Positions 1 to 8,250 of a stretch of DNA of 13,672 bases are shown here, piece by piece; within the stretch, counting starts at the first letter, position 1; every line of letters starts with the position of its first letter. Source of the DNA: Eutrophobius sp051275005 (GTDB taxonomy: Bacteria > Pseudomonadota > Gammaproteobacteria > Eutrophobiales > Eutrophobiaceae). The stretch lies in contig JBNMOP010000073.1 in the NCBI GenBank assembly GCA_051275005.1, forward strand, positions 1-13,672, written 5' to 3'. The notes beneath the pieces were generated by a model. The model was not told the DNA's origin. It worked only from the letters and a program-made list of their open reading frames with translations, and searched no databases. Position numbers and translations under genes: made by a program.

Positions 1-1
1 A

Positions 2-1105
2 TATAATTATCAAAATGAATTTATATTCCAAGTATTGAGTTATGAATATGCCTCAATAAACAACATATCAATTATACTATTAAATTTAACAAAAAAATTT
101 CTCAATAAATTTGGCCATCTCTTTCAAAAATATATTGGAGGCAATTTAATCAAAACGGTGTCAACAGAAAACGTCCTTGAAGCGGCAATAAGCTTCAGGC
201 CGGATATCTTCCATGCACATGATTTTTCAACGTTACCGGCTAGTTCCATAATCGCCGCATTGACCGGAGCAAAAGTTATTTATGACTCACATGAATTGGA
301 GACCCATCGTAATGGTCTCAAACCATTAGGCCGTATTCAGATTTACTTAAAGGAAAAATTCTATCTCAAGCGCACTAATGCAGTGATTACAGTATGCGAT
401 AGTATTTCAGATTATCTTGCAAAACAATACAACATCCCCAAACCAACAGTAATTATGAATGCACCGGATGTGAACAGAATTGATTACAATGGACTGTCCC
501 TGCGGGATGAACTTATGCTTACTGATGCCACACCCCTGGCTGTCTATGTTGGCAAGATTACCACTGGCAGAGGGTTACACGAACTAGTTCGTGCAATGCA
601 GTTTTGTAAGGAGTTTCACGTTGCCCTGTTAGGTCCGAGTGTCATTTCTATAGAAGAAAATCTAACGCGTGAAGCAGAGAGTTTGGGTGTCCGTGACAGG
701 TTGCATTTAGTGCCGAGCGTGGCACCAGAGATAGTAATGTCATATATTAAATCAGCTGACATTGGCGTTATCCCTATACAGGATGTTTGCCTGAGTTATC
801 GATATTGCATGCCCAATAAGCTTTTTGAAATGGCCTTTTCTGGTATACCAGCCTGTGTTTCTAACCTGCCGGAAATGAAGGCATTTATCGATAGGGAGCG
901 AGTGGGTATCACTATGGATCAGACTGATCCAGAAGACATAGCACGAGCGATGCACGAGCTATATCAACGAAGAAAAGATTATGTCGTTGATGAATATCGA
1001 TTATCTGAGTTATTCAAAAAATACTCATGGGAAACTCAAGGTCATAAATTATTAAATTTGTATCAAAATGTCCTTGCAGTAAATACATCCTCCGGATTAA
1101 TATAA
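2..1105 (+). CDS. Glycosyltransferase family 4 (GT-B fold), 5'-truncated by the window edge
   Basis: Probable retaining glycosyltransferase that adds one sugar to the lipid-linked repeat unit on the cytoplasmic side of the inner membrane. The frame stays open to the left edge with no stop, so the TTG at 35 is unlikely to be the true start. The first Rossmann strand and part of the N-terminal acceptor domain are missing; about 367 residues are visible against roughly 380-420 for the family. Visible landmarks are FHAHD (about 210-224), IYDSHELE (about 278-301), a mid-protein YVGKITTGRGLHEL segment starting the donor domain (about 545-588), and PNKLFEMAFSGIPA (about 811-852), which carries the nucleotide-sugar binding Glu region. 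Donor and acceptor cannot be told from sequence. It is followed by a 112-base gap before the next glycosyltransferase. The fold and family are clear; the specificity is not. Confidence 0.88.
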   Translation, partial: YNYQNEFIFQVLSYEYASINNISIILLNLTKKFLNKFGHLFQKYIGGNLIKTVSTENVLEAAISFRPDIFHAHDFSTLPASSIIAALTGAKVIYDSHELETHRNGLKPLGRIQIYLKEKFYLKRTNAVITVCDSISDYLAKQYNIPKPTVIMNAPDVNRIDYNGLSLRDELMLTDATPLAVYVGKITTGRGLHELVRAMQFCKEFHVALLGPSVISIEENLTREAESLGVRDRLHLVPSVAPEIVMSYIKSADIGVIPIQDVCLSYRYCMPNKLFEMAFSGIPACVSNLPEMKAFIDRERVGITMDQTDPEDIARAMHELYQRRKDYVVDEYRLSELFKKYSWETQGHKLLNLYQNVLAVNTSSGLI

Positions 1106-1217
1106 TTAATCATATTAATATAAAACCCATCTCGCTTTTTTTATCCACTCAAAATAATTAGATTATAAGGTTGTGGAAATTTATAAAGTCGAACTGCTCT
1201 ATTAGAATGCACCAGTC

Positions 1218-2393
1218 TTGACCACCCATAAAAATTATAAAATATTGATGTTAAGCCTTACCAATATAATAAAAGGGGAGGGAGGAGCACAGCATCAGTT
1301 GTCCTTGGCGGAATACTTTATGAACAATGGTCATGAAGTCAAGTTAATCGCCCCTCGTCGACAGGTAGATGAGGAGGTGCCTGAAATATTCCGTAATGTG
1401 GGCACATGGTCAATGAGTCTCTGCAGATTTGGATTGCCAGGTTCATTAGACAGTATACTGCAGATACCGCTGTTAATATGGTACCGACTTACAGGTAATT
1501 ACAAGGTGCTATATACACGGGCTGTTGCCTTAACGGTACTGGTCAATCTGGTTGCCAGATTATTATTCATGAAAGTAATTGTGGAACACAATGGCTGGCT
1601 TGCCACTGAGAGACGTGAAAGGACTGGTAATAATTTTCTCGCTAGGATTGAATCTACCTTGCAAATATTTTCGGCACAAACTGCCCATATGAATCGTACG
1701 GTAACAAAAGGGCTGAGGCGTTTATTGGAGGAAGGTGGCGTTTCCAATAAAAAAATTACGGTGATTGGAAACGGTACAGATATATCCAGATTCTATCCCA
1801 TGGATCGTAAACAGGTGTTGAATGAATTGGAATGGGATGTGTCAATCACCCGTATTGGTTTTATCGGTGGAATTGTTCCTTGGCAAGGATTGGAGACAGC
1901 AGTTAAGGCGCTTGCTAATTTAAATGATCTAAAAAATGTACGATTAGTCATTGCAGGTGACGGACCGGATTTGCCCCGTATCAGAAGATTGGCTGATGAA
2001 TCAGGTGTTAGCACAAAAATAGATTTTCTGGGATATATTAGTCGACAAAAGGCAAACTTGATTATCAATAGTTTTGATATTGCAATTGCGCCATTTACCC
2101 GGCAAAGAAATATGGAAATTGGGCTGTCTGCTATTAAGATTAGAGATTATGCCGCAGCTGGCCGAGTTGTAATTTGTTCAGATATACCTGAGCTTTTGGA
2201 AGCAGAGGCCACTGATTGGATCAGGTTTCATCAACCTGACGATGTAAATGATCTGTCACATAGATTGATTGAGGCAATGAGTGATGATTTCGATAAATCC
2301 GGAAAACAAATAGCAGCACGTAACTATGCTGAAAATTATTTTGACTGGAATATAATGGCTTCCAGGGTACTTGCCTGTATTTCTGATTTGTGA
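1218..2393 (+). CDS. Glycosyltransferase family 4 (GT-B fold)
   Basis: Likely cytoplasmic sugar transferase of the repeat-unit assembly line. The N-terminal strand KILMLSLTN with a GGAQHQ loop starts the acceptor domain. VEHNGWLA lies in its middle, and the donor domain opens with IGNGTDISRFYP and GFIGGIVPWQGLE, followed by VIAGDGPDL. In the EX7E region the segment GLSAIKIRDYAAAGR has Asp where the second Glu usually sits, a variation known among family 4 enzymes. The TTG at 1218 is the first start after an in-frame stop at 1203; it gives 391 residues. The alternative ATG at 1248 would begin exactly at the first beta strand (MLSL) and lose its first residues, so TTG is preferred, although no clear Shine-Dalgarno precedes either. 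The stop lies 4 bases before the next preferred start, implying coupled translation. Confidence 0.88.
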   Translation: MTTHKNYKILMLSLTNIIKGEGGAQHQLSLAEYFMNNGHEVKLIAPRRQVDEEVPEIFRNVGTWSMSLCRFGLPGSLDSILQIPLLIWYRLTGNYKVLYTRAVALTVLVNLVARLLFMKVIVEHNGWLATERRERTGNNFLARIESTLQIFSAQTAHMNRTVTKGLRRLLEEGGVSNKKITVIGNGTDISRFYPMDRKQVLNELEWDVSITRIGFIGGIVPWQGLETAVKALANLNDLKNVRLVIAGDGPDLPRIRRLADESGVSTKIDFLGYISRQKANLIINSFDIAIAPFTRQRNMEIGLSAIKIRDYAAAGRVVICSDIPELLEAEATDWIRFHQPDDVNDLSHRLIEAMSDDFDKSGKQIAARNYAENYFDWNIMASRVLACISDL

Positions 2394-2397
2394 TTAC

Positions 2398-3507
2398 TTG
2401 AAGATATTAATAATAATTAGTTCTCTGGATAATGGCGGGACTGAAAATCACCTTTTAAATATCTTGCCGTTATTAAAAGTCAGGGGTATGGATGTTTCAG
2501 TACTGACATTGAAACCTGGAGGTTATATTGGAAACAGGCTAAAGGATCTTGGTTTTATCATTTATCAACCTGAACTCAGATTTATTGATCCTTTAAGAAA
2601 TGTCCTTCTTTTTATCTATATTTTTATGAAGTTAATTGTGCTTCGTCCCAAATTTGTTCATTTCTTTCTCCCCAAGGCGTATTTAATTGGCGGTCTTGCA
2701 TCTTTGTTGACTCCTTTTAGTCGTAGAATAATGAGTAGGCGTAGTCTGAATATTTATCAGCAGGATAAGCCAGTTTCAGCATTGATAGAACGTCTGTTGC
2801 ATAAAACTATGTTTAGAGTTTCAGGTAATTCAAAGTCTGTTATAAACGAGCTTATGAGTGAAGGTGTGACAGAGAATAAATTGCAATTAATCTACAATGG
2901 AGTTCGAGAGATTGTCGCGGCTGAAAAGAAAATATGTCAGACAATACGTGAGGAGTGGGGTGCCTTAGAAAATTTCTTTATAATAATTTATGTGGCTAAC
3001 CTGATTGATTATAAAGGCCATGCAGATCTAATACAGGCCTTGTCTATTATCAAAGATGATCTGCCTATAGACTGGCGGCTGATTTGCGTTGGTAAAGATA
3101 CAGGCTCTAGGCAATCGATACTAAAACTGATTGAAGACCGCAATATGACACAAAATATCGTTTTTACGGGCGAGCGTATAGATGTCCAGGATATAATGTC
3201 TTGTGCAGATATCGGCGTAATCGCCTCGCACCAGGAGGGTTTCTCTAATAGCCTGCTTGAAAAAATGTCAGCTGGATTGCCTGTTATTGCGACTGATGTT
3301 GGCGGCAATCGGGAGGCAATAATTAATGGCGAGAGTGGTATTCTAGTGCCGGCAAAAAAACCGGAGGCTATGGCCAAGGCGATACTCAAGCTGAGTAATG
3401 ATCTGTCTTTACAGAAAAAAATGGGGACGAATGCGAAAAACAGGACATTGCAACATTTTTCACTGAAAAGCTGTGTAGAGCACTACATAAAATTGTATGC
3501 ACAATAA
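2398..3507 (+). CDS. Glycosyltransferase family 4 (GT-B fold)
   Basis: Retaining glycosyltransferase of the GT4 type, probably adding a sugar to the undecaprenyl-linked oligosaccharide. I choose the TTG at 2398 because it yields MKILIIISSLDNGGTENHL, the usual first strand and glycine loop of the family, and it sits 4 bases after the preceding stop. The frame is open to another TTG at 2371, which would add nine residues (MPVFLICDY) and overlap the upstream gene by 23 bases. With the chosen start the protein has 369 residues. The donor domain shows LIYNGV, VANLIDYKGHADLI and a complete EX7E motif (E280 and E288 in HQEGFSNSLLEKMSAG), then TDVGGNREAI and GILVPAKKPEAMA. The C-terminal half resembles the WbaZ/PimA-like group of Glycos_transf_1 domains. 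Specificity cannot be assigned. The amidotransferase gene starts 29 bases downstream. Confidence 0.9.
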   Translation: MKILIIISSLDNGGTENHLLNILPLLKVRGMDVSVLTLKPGGYIGNRLKDLGFIIYQPELRFIDPLRNVLLFIYIFMKLIVLRPKFVHFFLPKAYLIGGLASLLTPFSRRIMSRRSLNIYQQDKPVSALIERLLHKTMFRVSGNSKSVINELMSEGVTENKLQLIYNGVREIVAAEKKICQTIREEWGALENFFIIIYVANLIDYKGHADLIQALSIIKDDLPIDWRLICVGKDTGSRQSILKLIEDRNMTQNIVFTGERIDVQDIMSCADIGVIASHQEGFSNSLLEKMSAGLPVIATDVGGNREAIINGESGILVPAKKPEAMAKAILKLSNDLSLQKKMGTNAKNRTLQHFSLKSCVEHYIKLYAQ

Positions 3508-3536
3508 TCTGGTTATGTTCGGGACGCAAGATTGAT

Positions 3537-5453
3537 ATGTGTGGCTTAAGCGGAATTATTTCCAATAGTAATGTACCCAGAGAAATCATTGAAAGCATGA
3601 CCGCTGTGCTCGGACACCGAGGGCCGGACAGTTCAGGTATATGGCTTGCAGATGACGGATGTGCAGGACTAGGACATCAACGCCTGTCTGTTATTGATCT
3701 TTCTTCGACAGGAAGTCAACCCATGCATTCTTCCTGTAATCGATACTGTATTATTTACAATGGTGAAATATATAATGCCAGTGAAATCAGGCAGGAATTA
3801 CAACAAAGCGGCCGGACTTTTAGAGGCTCATCCGATACTGAAGTAATACTTGAATCCTGTGCAGCGATAGGTGTGGAGGAGAGTGTCCGTAGATTGGTCG
3901 GGATGTTTGCCTTTGCTCTGTGGGACAAGCAGCAAAAAGTGCTTTATCTCGTTCGTGACAGATTGGGGATAAAACCACTTTACTGGGGCCACTTCGGTGG
4001 TCTTTTTATTTTTGCATCTGAATTAAAATCACTTAGGAAACATCCTGGATGGAAAGTTGAGATATCCCCAACAGCTCTCTCAGCATTCATGCAGTATGCT
4101 TATGTACCTGCGCCATTATCTATCTATCAAGGTATCTTTAAATTGTCTCCTGGTTCCATTTTAAAAGTTAAACAGGGAAGTTCACCTGAGATATTTAAAT
4201 ATTGGACTATGGATGATGTTGTCGCCAACGGTAAATCGCACCCACTCATAGCTGATGATGGAGAATTGATATCCACAACTGAAAAGATTCTAGAAGAAGC
4301 TGTTACTTGCAGAATGATGGCAGACGTGCCTTTAGGTGCATTCTTGTCGGGAGGTATAGATTCATCGACTGTGGTTTCGCTAATGCAAAAAAACAGTATG
4401 CATCCAGTTAAGACATTTTCGATTGGATTTCATGAAAAAAACTACAATGAAGCTGACCATGCTGCACATATCGCAAATCATTTGGGGACTGAGCATGCCG
4501 AATTTTATGTAACATCAAAAGATGCAATTGATGTTATCCCACTGATACCTGATATGTATGATGAACCGTTCGCAGATTCATCGCAGATACCAACCTATCT
4601 AGTTTCAAAATTAACTCGTGAGCATGTCACGGTTGCATTATCAGGTGATGGAGGTGATGAGGTATTTGCCGGTTATAATCGTTATTATCTGGCAGATAAA
4701 CTGGTCAACAAGCTGGCATGGTTAACTCCAGTGGGTCGTTATATTTTACGTAAGACTATCTTAACCCTGCCACCATGTTACTGGACAAATATAATATCTA
4801 AATTGCCGACTAAAATGAATATTCCAAATGCAGGAGACAAACTTTATAAGTTTGCAGATATCATTCAGCTAGATAAAAAAGATATATATACAAAATTAGT
4901 TAGTCACTGGTATCCACCTAATACACTAGTATTGAATGCAGGGGAAAGTGTGAGTTTGATTAACCATGATCAGGCTTTATCTCATATAGATACATTAATA
5001 GAACAGATGCAATATCAGGATCTTGTGAGTTACTTGCCGGATGATATTCTGACAAAAGTAGATCGCGCGAGTATGGCGGTATCTCTTGAAGTTAGGGTGC
5101 CATTTCTGGACCATCGACTAATTGAATATGCCTGGAGATTGCCATTGTCATCTAAAGTTCATGACGGTCAAGGAAAATGGCTATTACGCCAAATATTATA
5201 CAAATATGTACCCAGTCATTTAGTTGAACGGCCTAAAATGGGATTTGGTGTGCCCCTGGATTCATGGTTACGTGGTCCATTGCGTGAATGGGCAGAAACA
5301 CTATTAGACAGTCAGAAGTTGAAATCACAGGGACTATTGAATGCTGAAATAATTACTAAAAAATGGCACGAACATCTATCGGGAGAGAGAAACTGGCAAT
5401 ATCAACTATGGAATGTATTAATGTTTCAAGCCTGGTATGAAAATATGATGTGA
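3537..5453 (+). CDS. asnB: Asparagine synthase-like glutamine-dependent amidotransferase
   Basis: Two-domain ATP-dependent amidotransferase of 638 residues, normal length for the polysaccharide-cluster type. The N-terminal Ntn-hydrolase domain begins MCGLSGI, with Cys2 as the glutaminase nucleophile after Met removal, and continues with RGPDSSG, YNGEIYN (74-80) and RDRLGIKPLYW. The synthetase domain has the PP-loop SGGIDSS (271-277) for ATP, GDGGDE (370-375), and the conserved stretch DDILTKVDRASMA followed by RVPFLDHRL. All key residues look intact. The ATG at 3537 is fixed by the catalytic cysteine. In its family it makes asparagine from aspartate and glutamine, but members embedded in O-antigen and capsule loci are thought to amidate uronic-acid sugars. 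Its position between glycosyltransferases favours that role, by inference only. It closes the first tight gene block; 141 noncoding bases follow. Confidence 0.92.
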   Translation: MCGLSGIISNSNVPREIIESMTAVLGHRGPDSSGIWLADDGCAGLGHQRLSVIDLSSTGSQPMHSSCNRYCIIYNGEIYNASEIRQELQQSGRTFRGSSDTEVILESCAAIGVEESVRRLVGMFAFALWDKQQKVLYLVRDRLGIKPLYWGHFGGLFIFASELKSLRKHPGWKVEISPTALSAFMQYAYVPAPLSIYQGIFKLSPGSILKVKQGSSPEIFKYWTMDDVVANGKSHPLIADDGELISTTEKILEEAVTCRMMADVPLGAFLSGGIDSSTVVSLMQKNSMHPVKTFSIGFHEKNYNEADHAAHIANHLGTEHAEFYVTSKDAIDVIPLIPDMYDEPFADSSQIPTYLVSKLTREHVTVALSGDGGDEVFAGYNRYYLADKLVNKLAWLTPVGRYILRKTILTLPPCYWTNIISKLPTKMNIPNAGDKLYKFADIIQLDKKDIYTKLVSHWYPPNTLVLNAGESVSLINHDQALSHIDTLIEQMQYQDLVSYLPDDILTKVDRASMAVSLEVRVPFLDHRLIEYAWRLPLSSKVHDGQGKWLLRQILYKYVPSHLVERPKMGFGVPLDSWLRGPLREWAETLLDSQKLKSQGLLNAEIITKKWHEHLSGERNWQYQLWNVLMFQAWYENMM

Positions 5454-5489
5454 TACAGAGCAATATATTCGAGTATTTTTGTTATTTTA

Positions 5490-5506
5490 TTCAAGAGATT
5501 CTTGAA
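5490..5506. repeat. 7-bp perfect inverted repeat in the asnB/glycosyltransferase gap
   Basis: TTCAAGA and TCTTGAA flank a 3-base spacer (GAT). The arms are perfect but short and AT-rich, and no T-run follows on either strand, so it does not look like an intrinsic terminator. It lies 37 bases after the asnB-like stop and about 20 bases upstream of a candidate promoter. A protein-binding dyad or chance are both possible. Confidence 0.3.
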
Positions 5507-5526
5507 ATTAATCTTACAGGATTACG

Positions 5527-5556
5527 TTACCATTAATGTAAAAAATAGTTTATAAA
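5527..5556 (+). promoter_or_regulatory. Candidate sigma70-type promoter for the second gene block
   Basis: TTACCA (5527-5532, four of six matches to TTGACA) is followed after 18 bases by TATAAA (5551-5556, five of six matches to TATAAT). The GTG start of the next glycosyltransferase lies about 38 bases downstream. The gap it sits in is the largest between the biosynthetic genes, which fits a transcription start. The region is AT-rich, so chance matches are expected. Confidence 0.28.
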
Positions 5557-5594
5557 TTCATGGTTTCAATTTCAGGATTAGTAAAAATTAGTTT

Positions 5595-6749
5595 GTGGGG
5601 AAAGTTAAAATTAATACACAAAAAATTCTTTATCTTGTAACAGAAGATTGGTATTTCTGCTCGCACCGTTTAGAACTTGCCGAGGAGGCAAAAAGACAAG
5701 GTTATGATGTGTTTGTGTTGACTCGTGAAGGAGCCTTTGCAAATAAAATAAAGGAAAAAGGATTTACTCTTGTTCCTATTGCTATTCCTCGAAGTATCAC
5801 CTCACCTATTAAAGATCTATGCGCAATAATTAAACTTGTCAGTTATTTTAACAAAATTAAACCTGACCTGGTTCATAATATTGCCCTCAAACCTGTGTTG
5901 TCCGGATCCATTGCAGCATGGTTTGCGAGAATTCCTGTTGTCATTAATTCTTATACAGGCTTGGGATATGTTTTTATCTCAGAGTCATTAAGTCTCCGTG
6001 TTGTCAGATCCATGTTCATTCCATTAATTAGATTATTTTTGCGAACTTCAAGAATTTATTCTATTGTTCAGAATCCGGATGATGAAAAAATACTTACGAC
6101 GTACGGTTTAATAAAGAAAGACAGTCTATCAATGATCAAGGGATCAGGGGTTGATACTGAAAAATTTAAATATACTGAAGAGACTTGTGATACGCCAGTT
6201 ATAGTGATATTCCCAGCCAGATTTTTAAAAGACAAAGGCATATATGAATATATTAATGCCGTCAGAATTTTGCGAGAGACAAACCCTACGGTCAGGTTTG
6301 TGATGGCAGGTGATACTGATATGGGCAACCCTACCAGCATTACAAAAGAAGAATTGTTAGTTTGGATAAACGAAGGTGTAGTTGAATGGTGGGGTCATAG
6401 CGAAAATATGGAAAATACTCTTAGTCAGGTAAATATCGTTTGTTTTCCCTCATATCGAGAAGGCTTGCCCAAGGTGTTGCTTGAGGCGGCATCTTGTGGT
6501 CGCGCAATTGTTACTACTGATGTCCCAGGTTGTCGTGAGGTTGTAACAGATGGTGTCAATGGATTAATTGTTCCAGCCAAAAATTCAATTAAATTAGCAG
6601 AAGCGATTGAGAAATTGATTGTTGCACCAAAATTACGAAAACAAATGGGCGAATCTGGTAGAGAGAGAGTTATACAGAATTTTGATATACAAAGAATAAA
6701 TATGGAGACGACAGATCTGTATAATGCGCTTGTGAAAATCAATAAGTAA
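5595..6749 (+). CDS. Glycosyltransferase family 4, PglA/Bme6-like
   Basis: 384-residue GT-B glycosyltransferase, probably cytoplasmic and membrane-associated. The N-terminal region KILYLVTEDWYFCSHRLELA and the HNIALKP...INSYTGLGYVF segment are characteristic of the group containing Campylobacter PglA (an N-acetylgalactosaminyltransferase acting on a lipid-linked bacillosamine). This suggests that the enzyme adds the second sugar onto the undecaprenyl-linked first sugar; that is inference. The donor domain has FPARFLKDKGIYEY, VMAGDTD, a complete EX7E motif (E289 and E297 in REGLPKVLLEAASCG) and TDVPGCREVV. The GTG at 5595 is the first possible start after an in-frame TAG at 5589. ManC begins 28 bases downstream. 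Among the four glycosyltransferases here this is the best candidate for direct partnership with the WbpL-like initiator. Confidence 0.9.
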   Translation: MGKVKINTQKILYLVTEDWYFCSHRLELAEEAKRQGYDVFVLTREGAFANKIKEKGFTLVPIAIPRSITSPIKDLCAIIKLVSYFNKIKPDLVHNIALKPVLSGSIAAWFARIPVVINSYTGLGYVFISESLSLRVVRSMFIPLIRLFLRTSRIYSIVQNPDDEKILTTYGLIKKDSLSMIKGSGVDTEKFKYTEETCDTPVIVIFPARFLKDKGIYEYINAVRILRETNPTVRFVMAGDTDMGNPTSITKEELLVWINEGVVEWWGHSENMENTLSQVNIVCFPSYREGLPKVLLEAASCGRAIVTTDVPGCREVVTDGVNGLIVPAKNSIKLAEAIEKLIVAPKLRKQMGESGRERVIQNFDIQRINMETTDLYNALVKINK

Positions 6750-6777
6750 AATTATCAAGATAGAATAATTATAAATT

Positions 6778-8235
6778 ATGAATAATGTATCAAATCAGTA
6801 TTGCCCAATTATTCTCGCAGGGGGCGGCGGGACCCGATTATGGCCGCTATCTCGTGAAGCCTATCCGAAGCAATTCCTGACTTTTGAGGGTGAATATTCA
6901 ATGCTGCAGCAAACCTTGTTACGTGTTTGCAATGTGGAAGGTGATTTTCCTATAAAACAACCGATATTAATATGTAATGAGGGACACCGTTTCCTGGTCG
7001 AAGAGCATGCATCTGAGATAGGTATTACTCCATCTGAAATTATCCTAGAACCTAAGGGTCGAAATACTGCCCCGGCATTGACGATTGCTGCCTTAAAGAC
7101 AATTGATGAGGATCCAGTCTTACTTATTGCCCCGGCAGATCACTTAATAGCTGATGTTAAAGCCTTTCATGCTGCATTGAATTCTGGATATATCGAGGCC
7201 TCTGCAGGCAAACTTGTTACATTTGGTATTGTCCCTACTCGGCCAGAGACAGGTTTTGGATATATTCAGATTACGCCTTCTTCTTCTAATAAAAATATTT
7301 TTAATGTAGGACAGTTTGTTGAAAAGCCGGATATCAATACAGCGAAAGAATATCTGGCCATTGGCGATCATTTTTGGAATAGCGGTATCTTTATGATGAA
7401 GGCCTCAACGTGGATAGCAGCGGTGGATGAGTATTGCCCAGAAATCCTTATAGCCTGTAAGGATGTGCTTAAACATAGTGACACTGATGGCGCCTTCTAT
7501 AGATTGAATGATTCTTTCATAGATTGTCCCGCCGACTCCATAGACTACGCTGTGATGGAGAAAGTCTGTAAAGACACCAGTCTGTTCAATTTAGTTATGG
7601 TAAAAATGAATCCAGGTTGGTCAGATCTCGGGTCCTGGTCAGCAATTTATGATACGAATAAAAAAGATGAGAATGAGAATGTTACTAAGGGAAATGTTCT
7701 TACGCATAATACAAATGGTTCAATAATACAGTCACATGACCGTCTTGTAGCAACCATAGGTTGTAAAAATCTACTAATAATTGAAACAGCAGATGCTGTA
7801 CTGGTAGGTAACCGCGATAGTTCTCAGGATGTAAAACATATTGTCAATGCACTCAAGCAACAGAAAAGTATTGAGGCAATAAATCACAGACGAGTCTATC
7901 GTCCATGGGGGAACTACGAAACATTGGAATTAAGTAAAAATTATCAGGTAAAACGCCTGGAAGTAAAACCAGGTAAAAAACTATCCTTACAGCTACACCA
8001 TAGGCGCTCTGAACATTGGGTGGTGGTTAGCGGAGTGGCCACTGTTACACTTGGCGATGATGTGTTTGACTTGAACGTTAACGAATCTACTTATATTCCT
8101 CTTGGAGAAAAACACCGCCTGGAAAATAAACATGACGTTCCATTAGCAGTAATAGAAGTCCAATCAGGTGATTACCTTGGTGAAGATGACATCGTTCGTT
8201 TTGATGACGATTTTGGTCGCCACAATAGTAGTTAA
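6778..8235 (+). CDS. manC: Bifunctional mannose-1-phosphate guanylyltransferase / mannose-6-phosphate isomerase
   Basis: Makes GDP-mannose from mannose-1-phosphate and GTP, and, through a C-terminal type II isomerase domain, mannose-6-phosphate from fructose-6-phosphate. It is 485 residues, matching the roughly 480 of the ManC/AlgA/WbpW family. The N-terminal nucleotidyltransferase signature is LAGGGGTRLWPLSRE (13-27) with Lys31 in PKQF; then NTAPA, APADH and FVEKPD follow. The C-terminal cupin begins at RPWGNYE (375-381) and carries the metal ligands Q405, H407 and E412 in the QLHHRRSEHW stretch, with a later EKHRLEN. Both active sites look complete. The ATG at 6778 precedes the signature by the usual short leader. 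Phosphomannomutase (ManB/AlgC), needed between the two activities, is not in the window. GDP-mannose may be used directly or converted to a deoxy sugar by enzymes encoded elsewhere. Confidence 0.96.
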   Translation: MNNVSNQYCPIILAGGGGTRLWPLSREAYPKQFLTFEGEYSMLQQTLLRVCNVEGDFPIKQPILICNEGHRFLVEEHASEIGITPSEIILEPKGRNTAPALTIAALKTIDEDPVLLIAPADHLIADVKAFHAALNSGYIEASAGKLVTFGIVPTRPETGFGYIQITPSSSNKNIFNVGQFVEKPDINTAKEYLAIGDHFWNSGIFMMKASTWIAAVDEYCPEILIACKDVLKHSDTDGAFYRLNDSFIDCPADSIDYAVMEKVCKDTSLFNLVMVKMNPGWSDLGSWSAIYDTNKKDENENVTKGNVLTHNTNGSIIQSHDRLVATIGCKNLLIIETADAVLVGNRDSSQDVKHIVNALKQQKSIEAINHRRVYRPWGNYETLELSKNYQVKRLEVKPGKKLSLQLHHRRSEHWVVVSGVATVTLGDDVFDLNVNESTYIPLGEKHRLENKHDVPLAVIEVQSGDYLGEDDIVRFDDDFGRHNSS

Positions 8236-8250
8236 CTAAAAATGTACTGA

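Noticed and set aside
35..37. TTG as the start of the first glycosyltransferase
   Set aside because: The frame is open to the left edge and the family needs an N-terminal strand and glycine loop that are not present, so the gene begins outside the window.
1136..1142. T7 run as the tail of a terminator for the first glycosyltransferase
   Set aside because: No GC-containing stem lies directly before it; the nearest dyad ends 16 bases upstream and is AT-only.
3009..3389. 126-codon open frame on the minus strand inside the third glycosyltransferase
   Set aside because: It is antisense to conserved donor-domain motifs (EX7E region), with no upstream ribosome site or recognisable family.
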